Assembly (NCBI GenBank): GCA_023401595.1
Contig: JAEXDQ010000037.1
Coordinates: forward strand, 37,108 to 101,107
Direction: 5' to 3'
Length of the DNA: 64,000 bases
Source of the DNA: Spirochaetota bacterium
Lineage (GTDB): Bacteria > Spirochaetota > Spirochaetia > Sphaerochaetales > Sphaerochaetaceae
Below, in pieces: positions 1 to 9,414 of the stretch. Position 1 is the stretch's first letter. Every line of letters begins with the position of its first letter. A program made the position numbers and the translations under genes. The notes under the pieces are model-generated. The model was given only the letters and a program-made list of their open reading frames with translations, did no database searches and was not told where the DNA came from.

Positions 1-69
1 CGCTCCTACCTTCCGACGCCCTTGATTTATCCTTCGTCGGTACTTATAATATCGGTATAAAGGTACCCA

Positions 70-840
70 ATGGAAAAAAGGAAAACTCCCGCGTTAAAAA
101 CCGTCGAGAAAGCGCTCGGCATTCTTGATATCGTTGGCGAAGCGAAAAAACCGATGTCGGCGTCGGAAATCGCACGAATCGCCAGGACCCCGATCAGTAC
201 GACATACAAAATGCTCTCGACTATGGCGGAAATGGAATACATAGAGTTCGACGAAACCACGAAATTCTACCAAACGGGAACAAAAGTCCTCCGTTTCGCC
301 AGCAATCTGAATGAGAGCAGGAGCATCAACCAAGTAGCGTTTCCAATAATGCTTACCGTCGCGGAACAGACGAAAGAGACAGTCCATCTTGGCGTTCCGG
401 AAGAATACCACGGCGTATTCCTGGAAAAGGTCAATTCGCCTCATACGGTGGGAGTCCAGACCCGTATCGGGACGAGGATACCTTTCAATATCGGCGCTAC
501 GTCAAAAGCGATGATGGCGTTTCTCCCCGAAGGCAGATTCCAGGATTTCTGTGAGAACTTCCTGGACGATGGAACCGAAACAGGGAAACGGGCGGTCGCG
601 AAAGCAATTGAACAGAGGGAGTCCATCCGACAAGCGGGCTATGCGGTGACCTTCGAAGAAGTAAATCCGAATGTCGCGGCTGTCGCCGCTCCCGTCTTCG
701 GTTTTGGCAATATGCTCCTCGGGTCAATGGCGATCGCCGGACCATGCGAACGTTTTACAGAAGACGCGATCACCAGGTATATCCCGCTGATCAAGGAAGC
801 CTGCAGAACATTATCGAAAAAACTCGGTGCGACAGTATAG
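70..840 (+). CDS. IclR-family transcriptional regulator
   Basis: 256-residue DNA-binding regulator. An N-terminal winged HTH (about residues 8-65, with ALGILDIV and SEIARIARTPISTTYKML) is followed by an IclR effector-binding domain (about 80-250, with the typical IGTRIPFNIGATSKAMMA and AAPVFGFGNMLLGSMAIAGP blocks). Length is normal for the family. The ATG follows a weak purine stretch. It sits alone at the window edge, and the next gene is separated by an inverted-repeat region. The family usually controls small carbon-source operons in response to a metabolite; any target upstream lies outside the window. Family call is secure, ligand unknown. Confidence 0.93.
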   Translation: MEKRKTPALKTVEKALGILDIVGEAKKPMSASEIARIARTPISTTYKMLSTMAEMEYIEFDETTKFYQTGTKVLRFASNLNESRSINQVAFPIMLTVAEQTKETVHLGVPEEYHGVFLEKVNSPHTVGVQTRIGTRIPFNIGATSKAMMAFLPEGRFQDFCENFLDDGTETGKRAVAKAIEQRESIRQAGYAVTFEEVNPNVAAVAAPVFGFGNMLLGSMAIAGPCERFTEDAITRYIPLIKEACRTLSKKLGATV

Positions 841-850
841 CTTTTCATCA

Positions 851-890
851 CCTCCCTCCGCCGGGCAATCACATTGATTGTGAAGGGAGG
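851..890. terminator. Nested inverted repeat after the IclR gene
   Basis: CCTCCCT (851-857) pairs with AGGGAGG (884-890), and an inner CAATCA-cat-TGATTG pairs within it. It lies just after the IclR stop codon and before the xre leader. There is no clear T-run, so a terminator role is only likely. Confidence 0.45.
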
Positions 891-901
891 CGTATGAAAT
901 G

Positions 902-953
902 TTTTCAAATGAAAATTAATCGCCAAATATGCAGGTTTTGTTTCTATATGAAA
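902..953. promoter_or_regulatory. Twin operator of xre copy 1
   Basis: TTTTCAAATGAAAA (902-915; arms TTTTCA and TGAAAA) and TTTCTATATGAAA (941-953) lie 38.5 bp apart centre to centre, ending 34 bp before the GTG of the xre gene. The same two-site arrangement precedes the two other copies of this regulator at 32077 and 40594. Probable autoregulatory Xre operators. Confidence 0.7.
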
Positions 954-987
954 TATAGCGATGCGGCTACAGTTTATATGTATATCC

Positions 988-1350
988 GTGATAGAGTTTT
1001 GGCAAAGGGTGTATGCAGCGTTGGAAACAACGGGCCTCCGTATGGCGGATATCTCCAGACTCACGGACATTCCACGTTCCACGTTTTCAAACTGGATACG
1101 CTGGGGTCGTTATCCATCGGTGGACAATGCGGAAAAGATCGCCAGCGTATTGGGCGTCTCAGTGGAATGGTTGGTGAAGGGCGTCGATGTATATGAAGAC
1201 TATGACGATGACATGGATTCGCCCCTAGTGGTCAATGTCATCAATACGATACGGACGATGGATGAAAATCAGCTCAACGCATTGGAGCCGGTCCTGAGCT
1301 ATATGGCCGCCCCGGAGGCAGACCGGCGATCCAGGACAAAGAAGGGATAA
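988..1350 (+). CDS. Small Xre-family regulator, copy 1 (next to Wadjet)
   Basis: About 120 residues from a GTG at 988. An in-frame ATG at 961 exists, but similarity to the two paralogues (32077, 40594) begins at this GTG (VIEFWQ versus V/MxDFWK). The HTH covers about residues 14-65 (MADISRLTDIPRSTFSNWIR, then VDNAEKIASVLGVSVEWL). It is followed by an acidic hinge (VYEDYDDDMD) and a C-terminal helix (LNALEPVLSYM) conserved in all three copies. There is no Shine-Dalgarno sequence before the GTG. It lies on the same strand 161 bp before jetA, so it probably represses itself and the Wadjet genes; that role is inferred from position and operators. Confidence 0.85.
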   Translation: MIEFWQRVYAALETTGLRMADISRLTDIPRSTFSNWIRWGRYPSVDNAEKIASVLGVSVEWLVKGVDVYEDYDDDMDSPLVVNVINTIRTMDENQLNALEPVLSYMAAPEADRRSRTKKG

Positions 1351-1413
1351 CCCCAGCGGGACAGACCGCGCCTTTGGAAAACCCTTGTCCTCCCCTTCTT
1401 TGCGGTTTCACCG

Positions 1414-1440
1414 TTTTTCATGGAGCACATTCATGAAAAA
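1414..1440. promoter_or_regulatory. Inverted repeat with Xre-type half-sites upstream of jetA
   Basis: TTTTTCAT (1414-1421) and ATGAAAAA (1433-1440) are perfect 8-bp arms around an 11-bp spacer, lying between xre copy 1 and jetA. The arms contain the TTTTCA/TGAAAA half-sites of the xre operators but with a wider spacer. A third regulator site controlling jetA is possible but not shown. Confidence 0.35.
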
Positions 1441-1511
1441 CATCAGGGAATCGGCGTTTTTCATCTTCCAAGACCTTTCCATAGCCTCTATACTTTCGCA
1501 AGGAATATTTC

Positions 1512-3005
1512 ATGACAGACATTACGCAAGAGTATATCCAAACGCTTATCGACACAAACAGCGGCCTGAAGCTCCTCCATGCGCGGAACGCCAACGTCAT
1601 CATAGCCTTCCTGTACCAGGTATTCGGAAATCTCAATGAAACAAGCATGGAGCAGGATCGGCTCCTCGCATCCTTGGAAAACTATTTCAACACGAACGAC
1701 GTCGCTTCCGAGGCTCTGGAGATACCGGATCAGACGGATCTCGGGCTGGACAACAAGGTCAAGGCGAAAGCGGCGGTGAACGCCTGGTGTCAGAAGGGAT
1801 ACCTGCTCAGGTCCTACAATGAAAGCGTCCAGGAGATCATCACCCTCTCCGCCGGTGTCAGCAGGCTGTTCCGGTATCTGGAAGACATCGACAACAGCAC
1901 GAAAGGCATCGTCGGCGCCGACAGTCGTTTTTCCTCCATCATCCATCAGATCAACGAACTGGAGGAGAAGACAACCGAGGACCCCCTTGAACGCATTCAG
2001 TCTCTCAAGACGAAGCAACAGGCATTGCAGGATGAAATTCTCGCCATTGAATCGCAAGGGGTCGCGCCGACCTTCACCAAAGTCCAGATACAAGAGCGTA
2101 TAGAAGAGCTTGAACGGCAATGCAAGGCGTTGCTGAGCGATTTCAGACAGCTCAAGGACAACAACCACAGGCTGTTCCTGCAAATATGCAAGAAACAGCT
2201 GGAGGCGACGGACAGCAGGGGCGACATCCTGCAATACACGATGGAGGGACAGTCGGCGATCTCCAGTTCCCCGCAAGGACAGAGCTTCGACGCTTTCTGG
2301 GGATATCTGACGCTGGAAGAAGAGGAAAACACGTTATACCGGCAGATCAAAGCGTTGGAGCATAAAATCGAAGACCTCGACCTGGACTGGGATTTCACCT
2401 TCCTGAAAGGTCTGGAAGACCGGCTGTACGAAGAAGGCAGGAGCGTCAACGAAGAAAACCACATGCTCTCATCCCGCCTTCGGAGGATCCTGCTCCGTTA
2501 CGCCAGCGGAGAATATCAGCAGATGCAGGAGCTGAGCCGGGAAGTCAAGGCGATGTGCGCCGCGCTCGACACCATACCGAAAGAGGCATGGATGGAAGCC
2601 GATGGAAGACTCTCTCTCGATTCCACATTCTCCAGACCGCTCGTACTACCGCCGGTGAAGATGGAGCATTCCGTAACGAGCTATGAAGAGCAGGAAGCCA
2701 CCGGAGGGGATGTCCTTGGCAAGGTGTTCGCACAACAGAGCATCTCCACCGCGACGCTCAGGGAGCATATCGATATCCTGAGGAAACAGTATCCGACCTT
2801 TACGCTCGCGACAGTCGTCGAGCGTTTTCCGTTGCAATTCGGTCTTGAGGAGCTTCTGAAATATCTGACAATGGTCATGCGGATGGACAGTGACCAAAAA
2901 AGCGTAGACCCCTATGAAGAGGACAAAATACTCTTTCTTTCATACCCAGACGGTCGCCCCACTGTGGTGACCATACCCAAGGTGATCATCTATGGAGAAA
3001 ACTAA
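1512..3005 (+). CDS. jetA: Wadjet system protein JetA (kleisin-like, MukF-type)
   Basis: 497 residues, first gene of a jetABCD set. In Wadjet, JetA is the kleisin-like subunit that links the SMC-like JetC dimer and recruits JetB. The protein is largely helical with long coiled-coil-prone stretches (for example residues 140-230) and no membrane segment, as expected. The ATG has an AAGGAA upstream. The stop overlaps jetB by 14 bp, so translation is probably coupled. The identification rests on the conserved gene order and on secure calls for jetC and jetD rather than on a catalytic motif. Confidence 0.85.
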   Translation: MTDITQEYIQTLIDTNSGLKLLHARNANVIIAFLYQVFGNLNETSMEQDRLLASLENYFNTNDVASEALEIPDQTDLGLDNKVKAKAAVNAWCQKGYLLRSYNESVQEIITLSAGVSRLFRYLEDIDNSTKGIVGADSRFSSIIHQINELEEKTTEDPLERIQSLKTKQQALQDEILAIESQGVAPTFTKVQIQERIEELERQCKALLSDFRQLKDNNHRLFLQICKKQLEATDSRGDILQYTMEGQSAISSSPQGQSFDAFWGYLTLEEEENTLYRQIKALEHKIEDLDLDWDFTFLKGLEDRLYEEGRSVNEENHMLSSRLRRILLRYASGEYQQMQELSREVKAMCAALDTIPKEAWMEADGRLSLDSTFSRPLVLPPVKMEHSVTSYEEQEATGGDVLGKVFAQQSISTATLREHIDILRKQYPTFTLATVVERFPLQFGLEELLKYLTMVMRMDSDQKSVDPYEEDKILFLSYPDGRPTVVTIPKVIIYGEN

Positions 3006-3819
3006 CAGCTGGGCGGCGGCCTGCATCCATGTCATGCAGAAACCTCTGTTCGCGGAAGACACGGAGCTGTTCGCTTCGTTGTGCAACTATCAACAGGAAA
3101 TCAGCGGCTACCTTTCCAAAATCGGATTGGAGCTCGTCCTCAACAGGGACCTTGGCTACGCATTCATTCGACAGTTCGACGCTCCCGAGGGAGAAGAGAA
3201 TTCCCTGCCGAAGCTGATTCGCAGAATTCCGGTCACCTTTGAACAGTCTCTGGTACTGGTGATCCTGTACGATGAATTGGAAAAATTCGACGGCAACGGC
3301 GGCGACACCCCGTTCTGCATCGTAACGGAAGGTCAGGTCAGGGAACTGGCCCAAGCCTGTTGGCCCGGTGCGAATACCGACCAGACGAAATTCCAGGACG
3401 CCATTGCGAAGGCCTTGTCCGATCTTGCTGAGCAGGGGTTGATCCGTGAACGCAGGCCGCAGGGCATGAACGACCAGGAAAGCGAGCTTTACAAATCGAA
3501 CCGTAGGTACGAACTACGCAATATCATCCGTGCGAGGGTGACGAAGGATTTCTTCATGGAGTTCAAGCGGAGGCTTGAGGAGTTCGCGAACGGAGGGAAA
3601 ACATCCTCTCAAACAGAACGCAGACTCGTCGAAACAATATCCGGGGAGGCTGTTTCTCCCTTGGAGGAAGAATCGGGCGTCGAGGACATCGATGAAACCG
3701 CCCTCGAAGCCATCCTCCCTACCGTCTATGACGATGAAACTGAGGATGAGGGCGGACCCGGAATATCAGCCGAAAGCATGGAAGATGGAAGACAGCTGGA
3801 GGTACGTAATGCAGAATGA
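2992..3819 (+). CDS. jetB: Wadjet system protein JetB (MksE/MukE-like, DUF4194)
   Basis: 275 residues. JetB is the KITE-type accessory subunit of the Wadjet SMC complex. Residues about 1-190 look like tandem winged-helix DUF4194 sequence (for example RIPVTFEQSLVLVILYDELE, followed by a predicted winged helix ending in YELRNIIRARV). The C-terminal 70 residues are strongly acidic and low in complexity (EEESGVEDIDETALEA). The start overlaps jetA by 14 bp and the end overlaps jetC by 11 bp, a tight operon. The acidic tail is longer than the core fold needs and may be a disordered regulatory tail. Confidence 0.85.
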   Translation: MEKTNSWAAACIHVMQKPLFAEDTELFASLCNYQQEISGYLSKIGLELVLNRDLGYAFIRQFDAPEGEENSLPKLIRRIPVTFEQSLVLVILYDELEKFDGNGGDTPFCIVTEGQVRELAQACWPGANTDQTKFQDAIAKALSDLAEQGLIRERRPQGMNDQESELYKSNRRYELRNIIRARVTKDFFMEFKRRLEEFANGGKTSSQTERRLVETISGEAVSPLEEESGVEDIDETALEAILPTVYDDETEDEGGPGISAESMEDGRQLEVRNAE

Positions 3820-6800
3820 TTTCCTGTTCGACGACCTGATCGAGAAAACAGGCTACCGCCTTTCGGTCTTCGAGCTCTACAACTGGGGGACCTTCGACAA
3901 CCATATCCTACACATGGAGCTTGGCGGGGAGAACTCCCTATTGACGGGGAGCAACGGTTCAGGCAAGACGACGATCGTCGACGCGATCCTGACGCTGCTC
4001 GTCCCTACCGAATATGTCAGCTACAACATATCCTCAGGAAAGGACGGCCGGGATGGAAGGACGATGGACAGCTATGTCCGGGGGGCATGGTCAACGCACA
4101 AAGGGGACGACCAGTTCTCGGCGAGCAAGGACTACCTGAGGGAGAAAGCCACGCACTCCATCCTGCTGGGTACGTTCATCAACGCGGGAGCCGAAAAACC
4201 GATCACGCTGCTGCAGATCCACTACTACAACCAGAGCGGCACGTTACAGCATCTCTATGCGCTTTTCGACCAGGAAGTCACCATCAGACAACTGCAGACC
4301 ACCGCGGGAGTGTTCAACCCCACGAACCTGAAAGCGTTCAAGGCGGCGCTGTCGGAGTGCTTCGGGCAAGGAATCCAGTTCTTCGAGACATTCCGTAGCT
4401 ACAGCAAGGTATTCGGAGAACGGGTCGGCTTCCGCTCCAGGGAAAAGGCGCTCAAGATATTCAGCAAGACCGTTGGCATGAAGGACCTGACGAACCTCAA
4501 CGAATTCATCCGCTACCATATGCTCGACGAGGTCGATTTCGAGTCTGAGTTCAAGAAGCTCAGCGAAAGCTACGACAACCTCCACAACACCCAGATCGAG
4601 ATCGAAAAGGATGACGAACAGATCCGGCAATTGCGCAGAATTCTTTCTGAAGGTCAGCGCTTCGGCGAAAAAACGCTCGAATACGATACGGCGAAAAAGG
4701 ATCAGGATTTCTGTGAAATATGGAAGGCGTGGCAGTCGAAAAGCTTCCTGGAATTTGAAATCGGCAATTGCCAGGCCGAACGGTCGCTAGTGGTCGGGGA
4801 GCTGACCGAAAAACAGCTGGCGCAGGAAAGCCAGGAGGCACGCAAGGACGAACTGCGAGACCAGTTGAACCAGAACGAGCAATACCGTCAGCTGGAGGCC
4901 AAGCGCAACACCCTCGGAGCCAAGCAGCTGCTGCTCCAGGAACGTCGGAGCACCAGGGAGTTCTATGCGGCGAGAGCCCGCAAAATCGACCTCCAGGTTC
5001 CGTTCGACACCGGCGGTTTCGAGGCGAATCTATTTTCACTTGCCAGCAGACAGAATGCGCTCGAAGACAAAAACGACGGTCTGCAGGAGAACATTAATGT
5101 CTCGACGATGACCCGACAAGACCTTGAGAGCCAACTTTCCATCACTGAAGAGCAACTCCAAGCCTTGGCAGGCCGGGATTCCAACATTCCCCTGTCATAT
5201 CTGCAGGAACGGAACAGGCTCTGCGAATGGCTCGGCATTGAGGAAACCGAACTGCCTTTCGCAGGAGAACTGATGCAGGTGAAGGAAGAATACGAAGCGC
5301 AGCGGAAAAGCATCGAGCTGCTGCTCCATGATTTTGCGCTGACGCTGTTGATCCCGCACTCCCTCAGAAACAAGGTGAGCCAATACCTATGGGCAAATCA
5401 GGTAAAGGTTCCCGTCGCCTACGTCGCTATCCCGAAGGAGCAGTTTCTCCCAGCGGACGAGGAGGATGAGAGCCTCTTCTGCAATACGATAGAAATCAAG
5501 GAGGGGCATCCGTACAGCAGCTGGGTACTTTCCTATCTTCAGCAGGCGTACAGACATATCCACGCCCAGAGCCTAGATGAACTTCTCCATGCGGAATTGG
5601 CCTATAGTGAAAGGCAGCTGACCCGCGACGGAATCTACTTCAAGGCATACGCCGTTCCCCGGAAGAACTCGGACATCTATGTACTGGGCTGGGATACGGC
5701 CCGCAAGCGGGAGCAACTGGTCGTTGACAAGGACAACCTCGTCAACGCCATGGACGAACTGGACAAGGCGATCAGGGAGGACTCCCGCGAGATATCCCGG
5801 AACAAGGAGAAAATCGAGGCGATCATCGAAATCCGGACGGTACGGACCTACGAGACCATCGACACCCGATCCCCGGAAGCCGAAATCGAAGAACTCAACG
5901 CGCAGATCGCCGAACTGGAATCGGGTCTTGGCGACTACGACGCCCTGCGCAGGCAGCTGCAGCAGGTCGACGCTTCGATCCGGGAACTGAAAGCCCGATG
6001 TGAACATCTCGTTTCCGAACGCGGGCGTATCGACGGAAGGCTCAGTCAGTACGAAGCGACGTTGAAGTATCGTACTGAACTTCTGAAAGATATCGACATC
6101 TCGACCCGGCGACAAGAATTCACGGACTTTTCCGAACGGTACGAGCTGTCCAACGTATGGAGCAACCTCGACAACCTCGATGAAGCGGCGGAAAGAATCC
6201 GCAAGTCCCTGGACGACAGGATCCAGCGGACGCTCGCCGAAATAAACGACAGCAAGGAACGATGCATCAACCTGATGTCCAGCTTCTGCAAGCCCGGCCA
6301 GGATACGTTGACGAAATATCCGAACTGGACCAGCAACCTGCTCGAGCTGGGGACGGAAAACTTCTCCATGCAGGACATCCCCTCCTTCAGAAAGGTGTAC
6401 GACCACCTGCAACAGGACGATCTGCCCCGGCATAAGGAGGAATTCGCCAATTACCGAACCAGTCTGATTGGAAAGGATGTCATTTCCTTCAACCGGACCT
6501 TGATGAACTGGCAACGGACGATCGATGAAAACATCATCGACCTCAACACCAGCCTCCAGCGAATCAACTACAGTCAGGATCCGGTAACCCAAGCGAAGAC
6601 CCACATCCGCATCCGCAAGCAGCAGAACGCAGACGACATGGTCCGGAACCTCAAGGCGTTGCTCCGGGCCGCGATGCCGAACCCCACCGCAGAATCAAAC
6701 CTGACGATACAACAGAAGCTGGACGTCCAGAACAAATTCTTCAAGCAGGTCGAAGCGCTTCTCAGCTTCCTTCGGCAGGATGATGTCCGCCAGAAAGTGC

Positions 6801-7213
6801 TGGATGTGCGCCGATGGTTCATTTTCGCCGCGGAGGAGTATGACGTATCCACCGGCGACCAGCTTCGCTACTACCAGGACAGCGCCGGCATTTCCGGCGG
6901 TCAGAAGGCGAAGCTCGCCTATACGATTTTCGCCGCGGCGATCGCCAAGCAGTTCGACGTATTCAGCGACGACGGCGCCTCGCGTTCATTCCGGTTCGTC
7001 TTGATCGACGAGGCGTTCAGCAAGATCGACGATGAAAACAGCCGGTATGCGATGCAGTTGTTCAGTCAGCTCAACTTGCAGCTGATGGTGATCACCCCGT
7101 TGGACAAGGGCAATCTGGTGCTTCCGTTCATCAAGACGGTGCATGTCACCGAATGCCCTGACGGCAAGAGGTCGCAGATCGTCAGCGTGAAGGTGGAGGA
7201 TTTCGATGGTTAA
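3809..7213 (+). CDS. jetC: Wadjet system protein JetC (SMC/MukB-like ATPase)
   Basis: 1134 residues from the ATG at 3809, which has GGAGG 6 bp upstream; the open frame extends further 5' but inside jetB. Walker A GSNGSGKT is at residues 47-54. Long coiled coils fill the middle. The ABC signature SGGQKAKLAY lies near residue 1027 and Walker B VLIDEAFSKID near 1063. This is the motor that extrudes DNA loops in Wadjet and presents small circular DNA to JetD. All ATPase motifs are present, so it should be active. The end overlaps jetD by 8 bp. Confidence 0.95.
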   Translation: MQNDFLFDDLIEKTGYRLSVFELYNWGTFDNHILHMELGGENSLLTGSNGSGKTTIVDAILTLLVPTEYVSYNISSGKDGRDGRTMDSYVRGAWSTHKGDDQFSASKDYLREKATHSILLGTFINAGAEKPITLLQIHYYNQSGTLQHLYALFDQEVTIRQLQTTAGVFNPTNLKAFKAALSECFGQGIQFFETFRSYSKVFGERVGFRSREKALKIFSKTVGMKDLTNLNEFIRYHMLDEVDFESEFKKLSESYDNLHNTQIEIEKDDEQIRQLRRILSEGQRFGEKTLEYDTAKKDQDFCEIWKAWQSKSFLEFEIGNCQAERSLVVGELTEKQLAQESQEARKDELRDQLNQNEQYRQLEAKRNTLGAKQLLLQERRSTREFYAARARKIDLQVPFDTGGFEANLFSLASRQNALEDKNDGLQENINVSTMTRQDLESQLSITEEQLQALAGRDSNIPLSYLQERNRLCEWLGIEETELPFAGELMQVKEEYEAQRKSIELLLHDFALTLLIPHSLRNKVSQYLWANQVKVPVAYVAIPKEQFLPADEEDESLFCNTIEIKEGHPYSSWVLSYLQQAYRHIHAQSLDELLHAELAYSERQLTRDGIYFKAYAVPRKNSDIYVLGWDTARKREQLVVDKDNLVNAMDELDKAIREDSREISRNKEKIEAIIEIRTVRTYETIDTRSPEAEIEELNAQIAELESGLGDYDALRRQLQQVDASIRELKARCEHLVSERGRIDGRLSQYEATLKYRTELLKDIDISTRRQEFTDFSERYELSNVWSNLDNLDEAAERIRKSLDDRIQRTLAEINDSKERCINLMSSFCKPGQDTLTKYPNWTSNLLELGTENFSMQDIPSFRKVYDHLQQDDLPRHKEEFANYRTSLIGKDVISFNRTLMNWQRTIDENIIDLNTSLQRINYSQDPVTQAKTHIRIRKQQNADDMVRNLKALLRAAMPNPTAESNLTIQQKLDVQNKFFKQVEALLSFLRQDDVRQKVLDVRRWFIFAAEEYDVSTGDQLRYYQDSAGISGGQKAKLAYTIFAAAIAKQFDVFSDDGASRSFRFVLIDEAFSKIDDENSRYAMQLFSQLNLQLMVITPLDKGNLVLPFIKTVHVTECPDGKRSQIVSVKVEDFDG

Positions 7214-8426
7214 CGTTAGCGGGCTTCGCGAGAAAGCGACGCATAAAGCACCGCAAGCCCTTGACGCCCTGCTTGACCAGACTCCAGTATCGGCGATGAA
7301 CAGCTGTACGCTTTTTCCATGGTCCGTCCCCTGCGACAAGGGAAACTACAACGACGAAGGGTGGCATGCGGAAATCGGAGCGTTGGAACAGCATTGCAAA
7401 GCGGTTCTCGGCTATGGATACCGCCTCGTCTATGGACAAGCGCGCAATACGCGCTGGCAAGGCCAGGTACCAAATCTAGAACAGATTGTTTTCGATACCG
7501 CCGAAGACCTGTTCCGTTTCATTGCCAAATATGACGAAGCGACGTTCCTGCTGACAGTGGCGGATAATGCGGCTAAAACGCTGAGTGGCCTGAAGATCCC
7601 ACTTGTCAGCCAAAAGCCCTGGGTTCAATGGCTTAAGGCGAACAAAACGGTCATCATGAACAACCGATCCGGCGACTTCTGGAAAGGCGTCCTTGACCTT
7701 GCCGCATACCTAGCGGCGAATCCCGACAGCGGCCTGTTTCCTAGGGAGTTGCCCGTCTCCGTGGACACCAAGTTCTTAGAATCCAACTGCATGCTTGTGC
7801 TGAGCCTTGTCAACTCGCTACGGTCGGATATCCCCATTCTTTCCGACAAAAGCTTGACCTGGCCCCACCGTCTCGGCCTGAGAACGAAAGAGGACATGAT
7901 ACATCTCCGGCTTCCAGTCCATGCTGACTTAATGGTACAAAACACCATATGCTCACGGATGAACCACATCATCATACCCAAAGAAGCCTTCATTTCTTTC
8001 TCGTATCCTTCTGTACGACGGGTCTTCATCATTGAAAATGAAACACTTTTCTTGACTTTCCCACTATCGGACGGAGAACTTGCAATCTATAAAGGAGGGT
8101 TCGCGATTACAGCTCTGGCTGGCGCCCAGTGGCTTTCATTTTGCGACCTCTTCTATTTTTCCGATATCGATGAACATGGTTTTGCCATGCTCGACATAAT
8201 GCGGGGAATGTATCCTGGAACAAAGAACTTCTGCATGGACGAACAGACGTACAAACACTTCTCCGAATATCGCGTACAGGGAAAAACCTTTACAGGTGAT
8301 TATGAACGGCTTACAGATTCTGAGATTGCGACACTGAAACGGATTAAGGCCGACATCGGATACGGAAGGCTTGAACAGGAACATATCGACCTCGGTTACA
8401 TTGAACAGAGAAAACGGGACTTGTAG
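7206..8426 (+). CDS. jetD: Wadjet system nuclease JetD (TOPRIM, topoisomerase VI-like)
   Basis: 406 residues. It has the typical JetD marks: a central VDTKFLESN motif, the TOPRIM acid IIENE, and the metal-binding YFSDIDEHGFAML near residue 320. JetD cleaves plasmid DNA gripped by JetABC. The ATG overlaps the end of jetC, completing the usual A-B-C-D order. Catalytic residues are intact, so this is very probably a working system rather than a relic. The gene ends 67 bp before the direct repeat that opens the next module. Confidence 0.93.
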   Translation: MVNVSGLREKATHKAPQALDALLDQTPVSAMNSCTLFPWSVPCDKGNYNDEGWHAEIGALEQHCKAVLGYGYRLVYGQARNTRWQGQVPNLEQIVFDTAEDLFRFIAKYDEATFLLTVADNAAKTLSGLKIPLVSQKPWVQWLKANKTVIMNNRSGDFWKGVLDLAAYLAANPDSGLFPRELPVSVDTKFLESNCMLVLSLVNSLRSDIPILSDKSLTWPHRLGLRTKEDMIHLRLPVHADLMVQNTICSRMNHIIIPKEAFISFSYPSVRRVFIIENETLFLTFPLSDGELAIYKGGFAITALAGAQWLSFCDLFYFSDIDEHGFAMLDIMRGMYPGTKNFCMDEQTYKHFSEYRVQGKTFTGDYERLTDSEIATLKRIKADIGYGRLEQEHIDLGYIEQRKRDL

Positions 8427-8477
8427 GCTGCCCGCAGACTATTCCAAGTGACAATAGGATGAAATCGATCACCACTA

Positions 8478-8509
8478 CTATCAAAATAATAATATAACTC
8501 TATTGATAG
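8478..8509. promoter_or_regulatory. Inverted repeat upstream of the kinase module
   Basis: CTATCAA (8478-8484) and TTGATAG (8503-8509) form a perfect 7-bp inverted repeat with an 18-bp AT-rich spacer, 42 bp before the kinase start. It may be an operator bound by the HTH protein of the next module; the right arm is part of the direct repeat at 8494-8509. Confidence 0.4.
8494..8509. repeat. 16-bp direct repeat, left copy
   Basis: ATAACTCTATTGATAG matches 15 of 16 bases of ATAACCCTATTGATAG at 10210-10225. The two copies bracket the two-gene kinase/HTH module exactly, which could mark an insertion or two regulatory sites. Confidence 0.5.
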
Positions 8510-8550
8510 TTTCAAGAAACCACGATAGTCTATGTTATGAGGTACAGAAC

Positions 8551-9414
8551 ATGGATTTTTCAAGTTTTCCACAACTGAATACTTATTATGGAGGTTCCGA
8601 GAAGAAACTTGCGATTTTGATTGGAGAATCTAGTTATATGCTGAAGTTTCAGAAAAAGACCCCTTTCGGGTTCAGAAACAACCATATATCGGAATATCTT
8701 GGTTCCCACATTTTCCAAATCCTTGAATTCAATGTGCAAGAAACGTATCTCGGAACATATCATGGACAGCAGGTCGTCGCATGCAAGAACTTCATAGGAG
8801 CAGATGAACAGTTCGTACCATTCAACGATGTGGGGGAATCGACCCTCGACCAAGATAAAGAATTGTATCAATATTCCTATGCGGATATCATGCAGATGCT
8901 GAAAGACAACTCAAAATTGACGGATGTCAAGGAAACGATAACCTTATTTTGGGAGATGTTCATAGTTGACGCCCTCATCGGTAATTTTGATCGGCATGGT
9001 GGAAACTGGGGGTTTCTAAAAAAAGGCAATAGGTATCGGCTTGCACCCGTATTCGACAATGGTTCCTGTATGTTTCCGCAGATGGTCGATGAACAGGAAA
9101 TGCGCTCCGTCATTGATTCAAGACAAGCCACCGATGATAGGATATTCAAGTTTCCAACTTCTCAAATCAAACTGGATGGTAAAAAAAGTTCGTATTACGA
9201 AGTTATTTCCAGCCTGGCGTTTCCTGAATGCAACCAAGCCCTGAATACGATTTGCGCACGGACGGATATCGAACGGATCATCGCATTTGTCATGGACATG
9301 GAGGATATTACGGAACTCCATAAACAATTTTATTGCCATATGCTACGCAACCGATATGAAAAAATTCTGAAGACGGCAAACGACTCGTATCGAAAACACA
9401 AGGAGAACGTATGA
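8551..9414 (+). CDS. Single-domain HipA/CtkA-like protein kinase
   Basis: 287 residues from the ATG at 8551, which has GAGG 8 bp upstream and is preferred over a TTG at 8503. The fold is a HipA-like kinase: an ATP-lysine region (YMLKFQ, Lys32), catalytic GNFDRHGGNWGF with Asp147, and a metal-binding APVFDNGS with Asp169. It lacks the HipA N-terminal domain and so resembles CtkA-type single-domain kinases. It overlaps the next gene by 4 bp (ATGA). Directly behind Wadjet, it may be a toxin or a defence kinase; the substrate is unknown. Confidence 0.8.
   Translation: MDFSSFPQLNTYYGGSEKKLAILIGESSYMLKFQKKTPFGFRNNHISEYLGSHIFQILEFNVQETYLGTYHGQQVVACKNFIGADEQFVPFNDVGESTLDQDKELYQYSYADIMQMLKDNSKLTDVKETITLFWEMFIVDALIGNFDRHGGNWGFLKKGNRYRLAPVFDNGSCMFPQMVDEQEMRSVIDSRQATDDRIFKFPTSQIKLDGKKSSYYEVISSLAFPECNQALNTICARTDIERIIAFVMDMEDITELHKQFYCHMLRNRYEKILKTANDSYRKHKENV

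Noticed and set aside
1600..7200. Long open frames on the minus strand opposite the Wadjet genes (for example 1488-2276 and 5573-6604)
   Set aside because: They are mirror frames of strongly coding plus-strand genes, without ribosome sites or family likeness.
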